Assembly: GCA_028283745.1 (NCBI GenBank)
Contig: JAPWJZ010000001.1
Coordinates: 1 to 64,000, forward strand
Reading direction: 5' to 3'
Length of the DNA stretch: 64,000 nucleotides
Origin: Micavibrio sp.
GTDB lineage: Bacteria; Pseudomonadota; Alphaproteobacteria; Micavibrionales; UBA2020
Numbering within the stretch: position 1 is the stretch's first letter; the number at the start of each line of letters is the position of its first letter. Both the position numbers and the translations under genes were made by a program. Shown one piece after another: positions 1 to 9,607 of the stretch. The notes below the pieces were generated by a model that was not told the origin of the DNA, did not search any database, and was given only the letters and a program-made list of their open reading frames with translations.

Positions 1-191
1 ACAACCGCGGCGTCGTCATGAACCCGATCGACCACCCGCATGGTGGTGGTGAAGGTAAATCCTCCGGCGGCCGTAACCCGGTCTCTCCCTGGGGCAAGTG
101 CGCCAAAGGCGGCAAGACCCGCTCGAACAAGAAAACTGACAAATTCATCCTGCGCCGTCGCAAAAACAAGCGACTTGCTGCAGGCCAGTAA
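1..191 (+). CDS. rplB: 50S ribosomal protein L2 (3' end only)
   Basis: This is the last 62 codons of ribosomal protein L2, cut by the left window edge; the reading frame begins at base 3. The conserved block [13 protein letters not shown], which lies close to the peptidyl-transferase centre in the 23S rRNA, is visible, followed by the basic tail ending in [12 protein letters not shown]2 is needed for subunit association and peptidyl transfer. The gene belongs to the S10 operon, and rpsS follows after 14 bases. Confidence 0.96.
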   Translation, partial: NRGVVMNPIDHPHGGGEGKSSGGRNPVSPWGKCAKGGKTRSNKKTDKFILRRRKNKRLAAGQ

Positions 192-205
192 AGGAGTAGC
201 ATTAT

Positions 206-493
206 ATGGCACGTTCAGTAAAAAAAGGTCCGTTTATCGACGGTTATCTGCTGACGAAAGCAGACAAGGCCCGCGCGTCCGGCCGCAACGAGGTTATCAA
301 AACCTGGTCGCGCCGCTCCACGATCCTGCCGCAGTTCATCGGCCTGACTTTTGGCGTTTATAACGGCCAGAAGTTCATCCCGGTCCTCGTGACCGACAAC
401 ATGATCGGCCACAAGCTTGGCGAATTCGCGCCCACCCGCCAATTCTCCCAGCACACGGCCGCCGGCGCAGACAAGACCGCGACGAAGTCGTAA
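206..493 (+). CDS. rpsS: 30S ribosomal protein S19
   Basis: The 95-residue product has the standard S19 length and begins [15 protein letters not shown], followed by the typical [22 protein letters not shown] region. S19 sits in the 30S head with S13 and contacts the A-site region. An AGGAG ribosome-binding site lies 8 bases before the ATG. The position between rplB and rplV is the universal S10-operon order. Confidence 0.97.
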   Translation: MARSVKKGPFIDGYLLTKADKARASGRNEVIKTWSRRSTILPQFIGLTFGVYNGQKFIPVLVTDNMIGHKLGEFAPTRQFSQHTAAGADKTATKS

Positions 494-504
494 GGAAGAA
501 GACA

Positions 505-1005
505 ATGACCAAGACATTAAAAAAACAAAAAGGCCGCGCGGATAACGAAGCCGTAGCAAAAGCCCGCTACATCAAAGGCTCCGAGCGCAAGCTCAACCTC
601 GTGGCGCAGCTCATCCGCGGCAAAACCGCAGCGCAAGCGCTCATCGACCTCGAATTCGCACAGCGCCGCATGGCCCGCGAAGTCAAGAAAGTCCTTGAAG
701 CCGCTATCGCCAACGCAGAAAACAACCACAGCCTCGACGTCGACCGTTTGGTCGTCTCCGAAGCGATCGTCGGCAAGACGATGGTCATGGGCCGTTTCCA
801 CGCCCGCGGCCGTGGCCGTTCCGCCGCCATCGAAAAACCCTTCAGCAACCTGACCATCAAAGTTGCTGAAAAGGCCGCTGGCGAAGAAATGAAAAAGTCC
901 CGCAAAGCTCCCAAAGGCTCCAAAGCCGAAGGCGCCGCTGAAGGCAAAGAAAAAACCGCGAAGGCCAAAAAGGCCCCCGCGAAAACCGCAGACAAAGCTG
1001 AATAA
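505..1005 (+). CDS. rplV: 50S ribosomal protein L22 with Ala/Lys-rich C-terminal tail
   Basis: Residues about 15-120 form a normal L22 globular domain with the beta-hairpin that lines the peptide exit tunnel ([22 protein letters not shown] sequence). From about residue 120 the protein runs on for some 45 residues made almost entirely of Lys, Ala, Glu and Gly, giving 166 residues against the usual 110-125. The tail is in frame and ends at a clean stop before rpsC. It probably lies on the ribosome surface. Similar tails occur on several other ribosomal proteins in this window. Confidence 0.96.
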   Translation: MTKTLKKQKGRADNEAVAKARYIKGSERKLNLVAQLIRGKTAAQALIDLEFAQRRMAREVKKVLEAAIANAENNHSLDVDRLVVSEAIVGKTMVMGRFHARGRGRSAAIEKPFSNLTIKVAEKAAGEEMKKSRKAPKGSKAEGAAEGKEKTAKAKKAPAKTADKAE

Positions 1006-1024
1006 GGTTTAGGAGAGCATAGAT

Positions 1025-1705
1025 ATGGGTCAGAAGGTTAACCCGATTGGACTGAGACTTGGCATCAACCGTACCTGGGACAGCCGCTGGTATGCAGGCA
1101 AGGACTATGGTACGAAACTGCTGCAGGACATCAAGCTGCGTGCTTACGTGCTTGAGAACCTGAAACAGGCAGGCGTTGCGCGCGTCATCATCGAACGCGC
1201 CGCCAGCAAGACCAACGTCACCATCCATTCGGCACGCCCCGGTGTTATCATCGGCAAAAAAGGCTCCGACATCGAAAAGCTCCGCAAGGATCTTTCCAAG
1301 TTCACCGGCGGCGAAGTCGCCCTGAACATCGTCGAGATCCGCAAGCCCGAGCTGGATGCCCAGCTCGTCGCTGACGGCATCGCCCAGCAGCTGGAACGCC
1401 GCGTATCGTTCCGCCGCGCGATGAAACGCTCGGTCCAGTCGGCTCTGCGCCTTGGCGCTGGCGGCATCAAAGTGGGTTGCTCCGGCCGTCTGGCTGGCGC
1501 CGAGATCGCCCGCCGCGAACGTTACCATGAAGGCCGCGTGCCCCTGCACACCCTGCGCGCCGACATCGACTACGCGACCAGCCGCGCGCTGACCACCTAC
1601 GGCATCATCGGCGTCAAAGTCTGGATCTTCAAAGGCGAGATCCTCGGCAATGACCCCATGGCGCGCGACAAGCGCATGGCTGAAAACCAGCCTGCACGCG
1701 CGTAA
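1025..1705 (+). CDS. rpsC: 30S ribosomal protein S3
   Basis: The 226-residue S3 starts [14 protein letters not shown], which is diagnostic for the family. It has a KH type II RNA-binding domain with the GKKG loop (around residue 80) and a C-terminal S3 domain. S3 lines the mRNA entry tunnel of the 30S subunit and binds 16S rRNA in the head. An AGGAG site lies about 10 bases before the ATG. It is followed by rplP, as in the standard S10 operon. Confidence 0.97.
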   Translation: MGQKVNPIGLRLGINRTWDSRWYAGKDYGTKLLQDIKLRAYVLENLKQAGVARVIIERAASKTNVTIHSARPGVIIGKKGSDIEKLRKDLSKFTGGEVALNIVEIRKPELDAQLVADGIAQQLERRVSFRRAMKRSVQSALRLGAGGIKVGCSGRLAGAEIARRERYHEGRVPLHTLRADIDYATSRALTTYGIIGVKVWIFKGEILGNDPMARDKRMAENQPARA

Positions 1706-1737
1706 TAAAGAATAGTTGAAGTAAAAGGAAGACGACT

Positions 1738-2145
1738 ATGCTGTCACCCAAGAAAATGAAATTCCGGAAGGCTCACAAAGGCCGCATCCGCGGTCTGGCG
1801 ACCTCCGGCAATTACCTGTCGTACGGCAGCTTCGGCCTGAAGGCCGTGCAGCCCGACCGCATCACGGCGCGCCAGATCGAAGCGGCCCGCCGCGCGATCA
1901 CCCGCCACATCAAGCGCCAGGGTCGTCTTTGGATCCGCGTCTTCCCGGATGTGCCCGTTTCTAAAAAGCCGCTTGAAGTCCGTATGGGTAGCGGTAAGGG
2001 TTCGCCCGAGTTTTACGTCGTGCGCGTGAAACCCGGCCGTATCATGTTTGAACTCGACGGCGTGCCGCGCCAGATCGCAGAAGAGGCTTTCGAGCTGGCT
2101 TGTGCGAAACTGCCGATCAAATGCCGCTTTGTCGCCCGCGATTAA
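1738..2145 (+). CDS. rplP: 50S ribosomal protein L16
   Basis: The 135-residue product begins [19 protein letters not shown], close to the L16 consensus, and contains the conserved [20 protein letters not shown] segment. L16 binds 23S rRNA near the A-site tRNA elbow and organises the peptidyl-transferase region. The length is normal. An AGGAAG site precedes the start, and rpmC follows after 16 bases. Confidence 0.97.
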   Translation: MLSPKKMKFRKAHKGRIRGLATSGNYLSYGSFGLKAVQPDRITARQIEAARRAITRHIKRQGRLWIRVFPDVPVSKKPLEVRMGSGKGSPEFYVVRVKPGRIMFELDGVPRQIAEEAFELACAKLPIKCRFVARD

Positions 2146-2161
2146 TAGAGGTATATAGATC

Positions 2162-2434
2162 ATGAAAACCGCAGATTTGAGAGCAAAAACCGCCGATGAA
2201 CTGGAACAGGAGCTGCTGAACCTCCGCAAGGAACAGTTTAACTTCCGCTTCCAGAAATCCACCGGCCAACTGGAAAACACGGGCCGCATCCGCTTTGTCC
2301 GCCGCGACATCGCCAAGATCAAGACCGTGCTTGCCGAAGTGAAACAGGGCAAATCGCCCGCCGCAAAACCGGCGAAAAAAGCCAAAGCCGCCAAGGCCGA
2401 CGCTGCGCCCAAGAAAAAGAAAGCTAAGGAGTAA
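2162..2434 (+). CDS. rpmC: 50S ribosomal protein L29 with basic tail
   Basis: The first 65 residues match L29: two helices with the [19 protein letters not shown] signature. L29 stands at the peptide exit and helps dock trigger factor and SRP. About 25 further residues of Ala/Lys-rich sequence follow ([19 protein letters not shown]), making 90 residues instead of the usual 63-70. The rpsQ start lies only five bases after the stop, so the two genes are translationally close. Confidence 0.95.
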   Translation: MKTADLRAKTADELEQELLNLRKEQFNFRFQKSTGQLENTGRIRFVRRDIAKIKTVLAEVKQGKSPAAKPAKKAKAAKADAAPKKKKAKE

Positions 2435-2439
2435 ACCAT

Positions 2440-2829
2440 ATGCCTCGCCGCATCCTAGAAGGCAAAGTTGTCAGCAATAAATGCGCCAAGACCGTCACGG
2501 TCCTGGTCGAGCGCAAAGTGCGCGATCCGCTGTACGGCAAAATTATCCGCCGCTCCGCAAAATACGCAGCCCACGACGAAACCAACGCCTGGAACATCGG
2601 CGACCTGGTCTCGATCGAGGAATGCGCTCCCATTTCCCGCTCCAAACGCTGGAAAGTCATCAGTGGCAAGGCTCTTGGCGAAAGCCAGGCGCGCACGGTT
2701 GACGACGGTGTTGGCAAGCGCGCAACGGTGAAAAAAGTCGCAGCGGAAGCTGCAACGAAAGCACCCGTGAAAGCAGAAGCAAAAGCCGATAAGGCCGATG
2801 CCAAAGCCAAACCGGCGAAGAAGAAGTAA
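2440..2829 (+). CDS. rpsQ: 30S ribosomal protein S17 with Ala/Lys-rich tail
   Basis: Residues 1-83 are a recognisable S17 OB-fold ([20 protein letters not shown], then ISRSKRWKV), a primary 16S rRNA binder. The remaining 45 or so residues are a low-complexity tail of Ala, Lys, Glu and Asp, so the protein is 129 residues rather than about 85. The 56-base gap to rplN is the longest in the first part of the cluster and contains a weak AGGG/CCCT hairpin. Confidence 0.95.
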   Translation: MPRRILEGKVVSNKCAKTVTVLVERKVRDPLYGKIIRRSAKYAAHDETNAWNIGDLVSIEECAPISRSKRWKVISGKALGESQARTVDDGVGKRATVKKVAAEAATKAPVKAEAKADKADAKAKPAKKK

Positions 2830-2885
2830 GAACGTACTATTAAGCTAGGGCTTGAAACCCTCAGGATAAAAGAAAGGTCAAGACC

Positions 2886-3254
2886 ATGATTCAGATGGAA
2901 AGTAATCTGGAAGTTGCCGACAACAGCGGCGCGCGCAAAGTTATGTGCGTGAAAGTGCTGGGTGGCTCCAAACGCCGTACTGCGAGCATTGGCGATATTA
3001 TCGTCGTGTCCGTGAAAGACGCAATTCCCCGCGGCCGCGTCAAAAAAGGCACCGTTCACAAAGCCGTGATCGTGCGCACCAAGAAGGCGTTGAAGCGCGA
3101 AGACGGTTCTATCATCCGTTTCGACCGCAACGCTGCCGTTCTCATCAACGCAGCTGGCGAGCCGATCGGCACCCGTATCTTTGGACCGGTCACCCGCGAA
3201 CTGCGTTCGAAGAACTTCATGAAAATCATCTCGCTCGCGCCGGAGGTCCTCTAA
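2886..3254 (+). CDS. rplN: 50S ribosomal protein L14
   Basis: The 122-residue product is a standard-length L14, starting [20 protein letters not shown], with the conserved [18 protein letters not shown] and [14 protein letters not shown] segments. L14 binds 23S rRNA at the subunit interface, contacts L19 and is the docking site of the silencing factor RsfS. It is the first gene of the classical spc set; rplX begins two bases after its stop. Confidence 0.97.
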   Translation: MIQMESNLEVADNSGARKVMCVKVLGGSKRRTASIGDIIVVSVKDAIPRGRVKKGTVHKAVIVRTKKALKREDGSIIRFDRNAAVLINAAGEPIGTRIFGPVTRELRSKNFMKIISLAPEVL

Positions 3255-3256
3255 TC

Positions 3257-3571
3257 ATGGCGAAATTCAAAATTAAAAAAGGCGACAAAGTTGTCGTTCT
3301 TACCGGTAAAGACAAAGGCAAAACGGGCGAAGTGAAGCAGATCCTCACTGAAGAACGTAAAGTCATCGTCGGCGGCGTCAACGAACAGACGAAACACCGC
3401 AAGCCCTCGCAGACCAGCGCCGGCGGCCTCGACAAAATTGAAGCGCCGATCCACGTTTCCAACGTTGCGATCGTCGATCCGAAAACGAACAAGGCCACCC
3501 GCGTCGGTTACAAGACGGTTGGCGATCGCAAGGTCCGCGTTGCACGCGGTTCCGGCGAAGCGATTGATTAA
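3257..3571 (+). CDS. rplX: 50S ribosomal protein L24
   Basis: The chosen ATG, two bases after the rplN stop, gives a 104-residue protein starting [19 protein letters not shown], which is the KOW motif typical of L24. Upstream in-frame starts would lie inside rplN and are rejected. L24 is an early assembly protein that binds the 5' region of 23S rRNA and later sits beside the exit tunnel. The GGAGG ribosome-binding site lies within the last codons of rplN, so coupled translation is likely. Confidence 0.96.
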   Translation: MAKFKIKKGDKVVVLTGKDKGKTGEVKQILTEERKVIVGGVNEQTKHRKPSQTSAGGLDKIEAPIHVSNVAIVDPKTNKATRVGYKTVGDRKVRVARGSGEAID

Positions 3572-3582
3572 GAGGTCATAAA

Positions 3583-4128
3583 ATGGTTGCACGTCTCAAA
3601 AAAGTATACATCGACCAGATCAAACCCGAGCTGAAGAAGCAATTCGGCTACGAGAACGATCTGCAGGTTCCCCGTCTGGATAAAATCGTTATCAACATGG
3701 GCGTTGGCGAAAACGCGCAGGATAGCAAAAAGATCCAGGGCGCCGTTTCGGACATGACTGCGATTTCCGGCCAGAAGCCGCAAATCACCAAGTCGCGCAA
3801 GTCTATCGCCGCATTCAAGCTGCGTGAAGACCTTCCGATCGGCTGCAAAGTCACCCTCCGCGGCGACCGTATGTACGAATTCCTGGATCGCCTGATCACC
3901 ATCGCCATGCCCCGCATCCGCGACTTCCGCGGCGTGTCGGACAGAAGCTTTGATGGCAACGGCAACTACGCGCTGGGCATTAAAGAGCAGATCATCTTCC
4001 CCGAGATCAACTTCGACCGAGTCGATGCGATCCGCGGTATGGACATCATCATCTGCACCACCGCGGTGTCGGATGAAGAAGCAAAATCGCTGCTGAAGGG
4101 CTTCAAAATGCCCTTCCGCCTGCGCTAA
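3583..4128 (+). CDS. rplE: 50S ribosomal protein L5
   Basis: The 181-residue L5 carries the conserved [15 protein letters not shown] and [20 protein letters not shown] segments. L5 binds 5S rRNA with L18 and touches the P-site tRNA in the central protuberance. Length and position between rplX and rpsN are normal for the spc operon. Confidence 0.97.
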   Translation: MVARLKKVYIDQIKPELKKQFGYENDLQVPRLDKIVINMGVGENAQDSKKIQGAVSDMTAISGQKPQITKSRKSIAAFKLREDLPIGCKVTLRGDRMYEFLDRLITIAMPRIRDFRGVSDRSFDGNGNYALGIKEQIIFPEINFDRVDAIRGMDIIICTTAVSDEEAKSLLKGFKMPFRLR

Positions 4129-4150
4129 TCGATAAAAGAAGGTAACGACA

Positions 4151-4456
4151 ATGGCAAAACTGAGCTCTGTCAACAAGAACAACCGCCGCAAAGCGATGGT
4201 CAAAAAGTACGCCGCGAAATGGGCGTCTTTGAAGGCGATCGCCGCCGACGAAAGCCGTCCGATGGACGAGCGCTTCGCAGCCCGCCTGAAAATGGCGAAA
4301 CTGCCGCGCAACTCGCACCCGACGCGCGTCCGCAACCGTTGCGCCCTCACGGGCCGCGCACGCGGCAACTACCGTAAATTTGGCCTGTCGCGCCTGATGA
4401 TGCGCGAATTGGCCTCGCAGGGGATGATCCCCGGCGTCACGAAATCCAGCTGGTAA
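4151..4456 (+). CDS. rpsN: 30S ribosomal protein S14 (zinc-free type)
   Basis: The 101-residue protein is the long form of S14 without the CxxC...CxxC zinc ribbon; only one cysteine is visible ([12 protein letters not shown]). The C-terminal [15 protein letters not shown] block is diagnostic. S14 completes the 30S head together with S3 and S10. An AAGGTAACGACA leader precedes the ATG. The long form is usual in alphaproteobacteria. Confidence 0.97.
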   Translation: MAKLSSVNKNNRRKAMVKKYAAKWASLKAIAADESRPMDERFAARLKMAKLPRNSHPTRVRNRCALTGRARGNYRKFGLSRLMMRELASQGMIPGVTKSSW

Positions 4457-4474
4457 GGGAAGGGAGTATAAATT

Positions 4475-4873
4475 ATGTCTTTGAACGATCCCCTTGGCGA
4501 TTTGCTCACCCGCATCCGTAACGGCCAGGCCGCTCGCCTCGCTGCTATTCACAGCCCGTCTTCCAAACTCCGCACCAACGTGCTGGAAGTTCTGAAACGC
4601 GAAGGCTACATCCGCGATTATAAAGTGTCCCAACAGGACAACGGCATCGCTGAACTCAACGTTGAGCTGAAGTATTCCGAAGGCCAGCCTGTGATCCGCG
4701 AAATCAAGCGCGTTTCCAAGCCCGGCCGCCGCGTTTACACCCAGATCAAGGATGTGCCGCGCGTTTATAACGGTCTCGGTATTTCGATCCTCTCCACGCC
4801 CCGCGGCGTACTTTCCGACAAGGAAGCACGCGAAGCGAACGTGGGTGGCGAAATTCTCTGCCGCGTCTTCTAA
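4475..4873 (+). CDS. rpsH: 30S ribosomal protein S8
   Basis: The 132-residue S8 starts MSLNDPLGDLLTRIRNGQ and ends GVLSDKEAREANVGGEILCRVF, both hallmark regions. S8 is a primary binder of the central domain of 16S rRNA. In E. coli it represses the spc operon by binding its mRNA; whether that happens here is not visible in the sequence. Length is normal. Confidence 0.97.
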   Translation: MSLNDPLGDLLTRIRNGQAARLAAIHSPSSKLRTNVLEVLKREGYIRDYKVSQQDNGIAELNVELKYSEGQPVIREIKRVSKPGRRVYTQIKDVPRVYNGLGISILSTPRGVLSDKEAREANVGGEILCRVF

Positions 4874-4891
4874 GGATAAGGTAAATATAAA

Positions 4892-5425
4892 ATGTCACGT
4901 ATTGCAAAACACCCGATTAAGCTGCCTGCCGGCGTTGAAGCCAAGCTGTCCGGCAAAAAGCTGACCGTTAAAGGGAAAAAAGGCGAACTGCACCTCGATG
5001 TGGACAGCGAAATCAACGCTGAAATCAAAGACGGCGCGGTCATCTTCAAGAAAGCATCGGAATCCCGCCATGCACGCAACATGTGGGGCACGACGAGCTC
5101 CCTGCTGCGCGGCATGATCAAAGGCGTCACCGACGGCTACTCCAAGCGCCTCATCATCGAGGGCGTCGGCTTCCGCGCCGCGCTCGCCGGTAAAGACCTC
5201 GTGCTGCAGCTCGGCTTCAGCCACGAAGTGAAGTTCAAGGTTCCGCAAGGCATTGAAGTGAAAGTGCCGAAGCAGACCGAAATCGAGATCTATGGCATCG
5301 ACAAGCAAAAAGTCGGCCAGGTCGCGGCGGAACTGTACCTGATGAAGCGCCCGGAGCCCTATAAAGGCAAAGGTATCAACTACGAAGGACGTCGCATCCT
5401 CCGTAAAGAAGGCAAGAAGAAGTAA
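4892..5425 (+). CDS. rplF: 50S ribosomal protein L6
   Basis: This is a normal 177-residue L6 with two similar alpha/beta domains and the C-terminal signature PEPYKGKGINYEGRRILRKEG. L6 binds the 23S rRNA near the factor-binding site and the sarcin-ricin loop. It starts MSRIAKHPIKLPAGV. An AAGGATAAGGTA leader lies between the rpsH stop and the ATG. Confidence 0.97.
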   Translation: MSRIAKHPIKLPAGVEAKLSGKKLTVKGKKGELHLDVDSEINAEIKDGAVIFKKASESRHARNMWGTTSSLLRGMIKGVTDGYSKRLIIEGVGFRAALAGKDLVLQLGFSHEVKFKVPQGIEVKVPKQTEIEIYGIDKQKVGQVAAELYLMKRPEPYKGKGINYEGRRILRKEGKKK

Positions 5426-5443
5426 TTGTAAGGATTAGACGAA

Positions 5444-5821
5444 ATGTCCAAGGAAAAAGTTAAATCAGCCTCGAGAACGCGCCGTACTTTCCGCGTCCGC
5501 AAGGTCGTGAGGAAAGCGCTTGAGAAGAATAACCGTCCGCGCCTGACCGTGCACCGCACCGGCCAGCACATTTATGCGCAGATCATCGACGACGTGAAGG
5601 GCGTGACGCTCGCAGCCGCATCGACGATCGAGACGGATGTGAAAAAAAGCCTGAAGAACTCGGGTAACAAGGACGCGGCTACCGCCGTCGGCAAACTCGT
5701 CGCTGAACGCGCGAAAAAAGCCGGCGTTGAAAAAGTCGCCTTTGACCGCGGTGCTTTCTCGTATCATGGCCGCGTCAAGGCGCTGGCTGATGCCGCCCGC
5801 GAAGCCGGCTTATCTTTTTAA
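5444..5821 (+). CDS. rplR: 50S ribosomal protein L18
   Basis: The 125-residue protein has the L18 core: [20 protein letters not shown] near the N terminus and [20 protein letters not shown] near the C terminus. L18 is the main 5S rRNA binder of the central protuberance. It sits between rplF and rpsE as expected. The first 25 residues are a basic, probably rRNA-contacting extension of normal length. Confidence 0.96.
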   Translation: MSKEKVKSASRTRRTFRVRKVVRKALEKNNRPRLTVHRTGQHIYAQIIDDVKGVTLAAASTIETDVKKSLKNSGNKDAATAVGKLVAERAKKAGVEKVAFDRGAFSYHGRVKALADAAREAGLSF

Positions 5822-5837
5822 TCATAGGAAGTAGACA

Positions 5838-6464
5838 ATGGCACAAGCTGAAAGAGCTCCCAAAGAAGGCCGCGACGGCCGCGACGGCGAACGCAAGGGC
5901 AAGCCGAAGGGCAAGCGCGACCGCGACAACAATGCTGAAGGCGAACGAGATGGCGAAATTATCGAGCGTCTCGTTGCAATCAACCGCGTTGCCAAAACCG
6001 TTAAGGGCGGCCGCCGCATGGCGTTCGCAGCCCTGATCGTGGTTGGTGACGGCCGCGGCCGCATCGGCGTTGGCGCCGGCAAGGCACGCGAAGTGCCGGA
6101 AGCCATCCGTAAGGCGACCGAACAGGCGAAAAGCAAAATGATCCGCGTTCCTCTGCGCGAAGGCCGCACCCTGCACCATGACATCGAAGCCCGCTTCGGC
6201 GCCGGCCGCGTGCGTCTGCGCACCGCCGTTCCCGGTACGGGTATCATCGCCGGCGGTCCGCTGCGCGCTGTGTTCGAAGTTATCGGCATCCAGGATGTCG
6301 TTGCGAAGTCGCTCGGTTCTTCGAACCCCTACAACATGGTTAAGGCTGCCATCGAAGCGTTCAAGCTGATGGAAAGCCCCCGCATGGTTGCCGGCCGCCG
6401 TGGCCGCCGCGTCAACGAAGTGCTGGGCCGCAAAGGTGATGAAAAGGAGAAGTCTGATGACTGA
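5838..6464 (+). CDS. rpsE: 30S ribosomal protein S5 with charged N-terminal extension
   Basis: From about residue 35 this is a typical S5: a double-stranded-RNA-binding-like domain ([20 protein letters not shown]) and the C-terminal S5 domain ([17 protein letters not shown]). S5 affects decoding fidelity. The first 33 residues are a highly charged extension rich in Arg, Asp, Gly and Lys, giving 208 residues against about 167-190. The 3' end overlaps rpmD by eight bases. Confidence 0.96.
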   Translation: MAQAERAPKEGRDGRDGERKGKPKGKRDRDNNAEGERDGEIIERLVAINRVAKTVKGGRRMAFAALIVVGDGRGRIGVGAGKAREVPEAIRKATEQAKSKMIRVPLREGRTLHHDIEARFGAGRVRLRTAVPGTGIIAGGPLRAVFEVIGIQDVVAKSLGSSNPYNMVKAAIEAFKLMESPRMVAGRRGRRVNEVLGRKGDEKEKSDD

Positions 6465-6735
6465 GGCAAAGAAACCCGCAGCGAAAAAAGCAGCCGCGAA
6501 ACCGGCCGCCGCTAAAGCTGCAGCGCCGAAAAAAGAGGCTGCTGCGAAATCGGGCAAGAAAATCAAGATTACGCAGACGGGTTCGACCATCGGTCGCATT
6601 CAGAAGCAGGAAGCAACGCTTATCGGCCTCGGCCTGAACAAGCGTCACCGCTCCAAAATCCTGGTGGACAGCCCTGAAGTCCGCGGCATGATCGAGGCCG
6701 TGAAACACCTCGTCAAGGTCGAAGACGCGGCTTAA
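6457..6735 (+). CDS. rpmD: 50S ribosomal protein L30 with Ala/Lys-rich N-terminal extension
   Basis: The last 60 residues form L30 ([20 protein letters not shown], then [13 protein letters not shown]). The chosen ATG overlaps the rpsE stop by eight bases and has an AAGGAGAAG site directly upstream. It adds about 32 residues of Ala/Lys/Pro sequence before the domain. A start closer to the domain would lose this ribosome-binding site. L30 contacts 23S and 5S rRNA; the family is normally only 58-62 residues. Confidence 0.93.
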   Translation: MTEAKKPAAKKAAAKPAAAKAAAPKKEAAAKSGKKIKITQTGSTIGRIQKQEATLIGLGLNKRHRSKILVDSPEVRGMIEAVKHLVKVEDAA

Positions 6736-6753
6736 GGAATAGGAAGACAAGTC

Positions 6754-7260
6754 ATGAAACTCAATGAACTGAGAGACAATCCCGGCGCACGCCACACCCG
6801 TATCCTTGTTGGCCGTGGTATCGGTTCCGGCAAAGGCAAAACGGGCGGTCGTGGCGTGAAGGGCCAGAAAGCGCGTACCGGCGTTGCAATTAAAGGCTTC
6901 GAGGGCGGCCAGTCCCCCCTTGCTCGCCGCATGCCGAAACGTGGTTTCACCAACCGCAACAAGCTGCATTACGCTGAAATCAACCTGAGCGACCTGCAGG
7001 AAGCTTTCGACAGCAAAAAGCTGTCGGCTTCCAAGACGGTCGATCTCGCGACCTTGCTTGAAGCTGGCGTCCTGTCGAAGAAACTCGACGGCCTGAAAGT
7101 TCTCGGCAACGGCACCCTGAAAACCAAGGCAACCATCCTCGCGACCAAAGCTTCCAAAGCTGCGGTTGAGGCTGTTGAAAAAGCCGGCGGCAAGCTTGAC
7201 CTGCTGCCCGCCAAGGTCAACAAGCTGCTGAAGCCCAAAAAAGACAAAAAGAAGAAGTAA
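6754..7260 (+). CDS. rplO: 50S ribosomal protein L15
   Basis: The 168-residue L15 begins [16 protein letters not shown] and contains the Gly-rich segment [20 protein letters not shown], which threads into the 23S rRNA. L15 is a late-assembly core protein. The C terminus is a short Lys-rich tail ([10 protein letters not shown]). It is the last gene before a terminator-like hairpin, so secY is separated from the spc genes here. Confidence 0.97.
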   Translation: MKLNELRDNPGARHTRILVGRGIGSGKGKTGGRGVKGQKARTGVAIKGFEGGQSPLARRMPKRGFTNRNKLHYAEINLSDLQEAFDSKKLSASKTVDLATLLEAGVLSKKLDGLKVLGNGTLKTKATILATKASKAAVEAVEKAGGKLDLLPAKVNKLLKPKKDKKKK

Positions 7261-7282
7261 TTCTTCTACCGTTTATTCGGTA

Positions 7283-7317
7283 AAAAAGACGGCCGCTTTT
7301 ACAGCGGCCGTTTTTTT
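7283..7317 (+). terminator. Rho-independent terminator after rplO
   Basis: A perfect 8-base-pair stem, CGGCCGCT (7290-7297) with AGCGGCCG (7303-7310), has a five-base loop and is followed by seven T residues. An A-run on the 5' side would let it act on the other strand too. It lies 29 bases after the rplO stop and before secY, which in many bacteria is co-transcribed with rplO. Confidence 0.88.
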
Positions 7318-7468
7318 GCGCCGCATAAAATGCGTTAAAACGGGCGGCTGAATATGGCGCTGAATGCTGCGGGCGGGGCAGGGGCGGCGGCACTCTTCCG
7401 GGCCGCGAAATGATTGCAAAAAGGCTGATTCCAAAGCCCTATTATCCGTTGCGCGGGGCAAGCCAGTC

Positions 7469-7497
7469 TTGTAAGGTCTAGGGCAAAGACCTATATC
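7469..7497 (+). promoter_or_regulatory. candidate promoter of secY with internal palindrome
   Basis: TTGTAA (7469-7474) and TATATC (7492-7497) are separated by exactly 17 bases, a plausible sigma-70 promoter 39 bases before secY. The spacer is itself an inverted repeat, GGTCT (7475-7479) and AGACC (7487-7491). A terminator upstream makes a separate secY promoter necessary unless there is read-through. The -35 and -10 boxes each match the consensus only partly. The rest of the 275-base gap shows nothing else recognisable. Confidence 0.4.
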
Positions 7498-7535
7498 ATC
7501 GAACGACAAAAACAATAAAAGGATACAGCACTCTC

Positions 7536-8879
7536 ATGGCATCCGCGATCGAGCAATTTGCCTCTAACGTCAACATGGGCGTTTTTTCCAAGGCGACCGA
7601 ACTGAAACAGCGCCTGTGGTTTACCCTTATCGCGCTTCTCGTTTACCGCGTTGGCACGCACATTCCCATGCCGGGCATTGACCCGCATGTCTGGGGCGAC
7701 ATTTTTGCGCAGAAGCAGGGCGGCGTGCTCGACATGTTCAACATGTTCTCCGGCGGCGCGCTGCAGCGCATGTCCATTTTCGCGCTGAATATCATGCCGT
7801 ACATTTCGGCCTCCATCATCATGCAGCTCATGACCTCCATGAACTCGCAGCTTGAGGCGATGAAGAAAGAAGGCGAAGCCGGCCGCAAGCGGCTCAACCA
7901 GTACACCCGCTACGGCACCATCATTCTTGCGACGGTGCAGGCCTATGGCCTTGCTGTCGGTCTTGAGAGCATGCAAAGCTCCGTTGGTTCCGCTGTTATC
8001 AACGCCGGTCTTTATTTCCGCATCACCACGGTCATCACCATTGTCGGCGGCACCATGTTCCTGATGTGGCTCGGCGAGCAGATCACCACGCGCGGCGTCG
8101 GCAACGGCACCTCGCTCATCATCTTCGCCGGTATCGTCGCCGGTATCCCGAGTGCGATTGGCAAGACCCTTACCATGGGCCAGACCGGCGCGATCGCAAC
8201 GCCGATCATTTTCCTGCTGCTGTTCATGGTCGTCGGCGTCGTCGCGTTCATCGTTTACATGGAGCGCGCGCAGCGCCGCATTGTTGTGCAATACCCGAAG
8301 CGCATGGTCGGCAACCGCATGATGGGCGGCGAAGCCAGCCACATGCCGCTGAAGCTGAACACCTCCGGCGTTATCCCGCCGATCTTTGCGTCGTCCCTGC
8401 TGCTGCTGCCGACCACGCTGATCGGCTTCTCCGGCGGCAACGGCAACAGCTGGGTCGATACCATGGCGAACTACCTGCGCCACGGCCAGCCGGTGTACAT
8501 GGGGCTTTACGCGTTCCTGATCATCTTCTTCACGTTCTTCTACACGGCCATCGTCTTCAACCCCGATGAAACGGCAGACAACCTGCGCAAGTACGGCGGC
8601 TTCGTGCCGGGCATCCGCCCCGGCAAGGCCACCGGTGATTACCTCGACTATGTGCTGACGCGCATTACGGTCGTGGGCGCCGCGTACCTTGTGTTCATTT
8701 GCATGCTGCCTGAATTCCTGATCTCGAAGTTCAACATTCCGTTCTACTTCGGCGGCACCAGCCTGCTCATCACGGTTTCGGTCATGATGGACACTGTGGC
8801 GCAAATCCAGTCGCACCTTCTGGCCCACCAGTACGAAGGTCTTATCAAGAAAACCAAGCTGAAAGGGGCTCGAAAATAA
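7536..8879 (+). CDS. secY: preprotein translocase subunit SecY
   Basis: The 447-residue protein has about ten hydrophobic membrane segments and the SecY signatures GTHIPMPGID and GGALQRMSIFALNIMPYISA. SecY forms the protein-conducting channel of the inner membrane with SecE and SecG, driven by SecA or the ribosome. The C-terminal cytoplasmic loops that bind SecA are present. The stop overlaps the adk start by one base (TAATG). Confidence 0.98.
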   Translation: MASAIEQFASNVNMGVFSKATELKQRLWFTLIALLVYRVGTHIPMPGIDPHVWGDIFAQKQGGVLDMFNMFSGGALQRMSIFALNIMPYISASIIMQLMTSMNSQLEAMKKEGEAGRKRLNQYTRYGTIILATVQAYGLAVGLESMQSSVGSAVINAGLYFRITTVITIVGGTMFLMWLGEQITTRGVGNGTSLIIFAGIVAGIPSAIGKTLTMGQTGAIATPIIFLLLFMVVGVVAFIVYMERAQRRIVVQYPKRMVGNRMMGGEASHMPLKLNTSGVIPPIFASSLLLLPTTLIGFSGGNGNSWVDTMANYLRHGQPVYMGLYAFLIIFFTFFYTAIVFNPDETADNLRKYGGFVPGIRPGKATGDYLDYVLTRITVVGAAYLVFICMLPEFLISKFNIPFYFGGTSLLITVSVMMDTVAQIQSHLLAHQYEGLIKKTKLKGARK

Positions 8880-9574
8880 TGCGGATCATCCTTCTGGGAC
8901 CTCCCGGCGCAGGCAAGGGTACACAAGCGAGCAGACTGACGGCGAAATACGGCGTGCCGTCTATTTCCACCGGCGACCTGTTCCGCGCCCGCGTGAAGGA
9001 CCCGAATGACCCCCTCGGCCAGCAGATTAAGGCCATCCTTGATGCCGGCACGCTGGTGCCGGACGAGATCACCGTCAAGATGATCTCGGAAAGAATCGAC
9101 CACGACGACTGCAAGAACGGCTTTATTCTTGATGGCTTCCCGCGCAGCGTCAGCCAGGCGGAAGCGCTCGAGAAGATGCTGAAGGAAAAGAACCTGAAGC
9201 TGGACGGCGTTGTCCAGATCGGCGTTGATGAAGAAAAGCTGGTCGAGCGAATCGCCGGCCGCTTCAGCTGCTCTGGCTGCGGCGAAGGCTACCATGATAA
9301 ATTCAAGCAGCCCGCCCATGCCAATACCTGCGACAAGTGCCACAAAACCGGCACCTTCGTGCGCCGCGCGGATGACAACGAAAAGACCGTGCGCGAGCGC
9401 ATGCACATCTACCACACCCAGACAGAACCGATTCTCCCGTACTATACCGAGCGGGGGATGCTGAAAACCGTCGATGGCATGGCCGATATGGATCATGTGA
9501 CTGCCGCTATCGAATCGGCTCTGGAGCCTAAAAACGGGGGGGCGGCTGCTAATTCGCCAAAAAAGTTCGGTTAA
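8879..9574 (+). CDS. adk: adenylate kinase, zinc-binding LID type
   Basis: Adenylate kinase converts ATP plus AMP to two ADP. The P-loop GPPGAGKGTQ is at residues 7-16, and the signature FILDGFPRS follows. The LID domain holds a four-cysteine zinc site (FSCSGCGEGYH, then TCDKCHKTG), the long form common in alphaproteobacteria and Gram-positives. A short low-complexity tail (GGAAANSPKKFG) extends the protein to 231 residues. The start overlaps the secY stop, so translation is coupled. Confidence 0.97.
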   Translation: MRIILLGPPGAGKGTQASRLTAKYGVPSISTGDLFRARVKDPNDPLGQQIKAILDAGTLVPDEITVKMISERIDHDDCKNGFILDGFPRSVSQAEALEKMLKEKNLKLDGVVQIGVDEEKLVERIAGRFSCSGCGEGYHDKFKQPAHANTCDKCHKTGTFVRRADDNEKTVRERMHIYHTQTEPILPYYTERGMLKTVDGMADMDHVTAAIESALEPKNGGAAANSPKKFG

Positions 9575-9607
9575 CACCCTCGGAAAAGGGACCTACCCCC
9601 TAAAAAA

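Noticed and set aside
7491..8828. 445-codon open frame on the minus strand across secY
   Set aside because: It lies fully antisense to secY, has His/Asp/Arg-rich composition from the complementary codons, and has no family resemblance.
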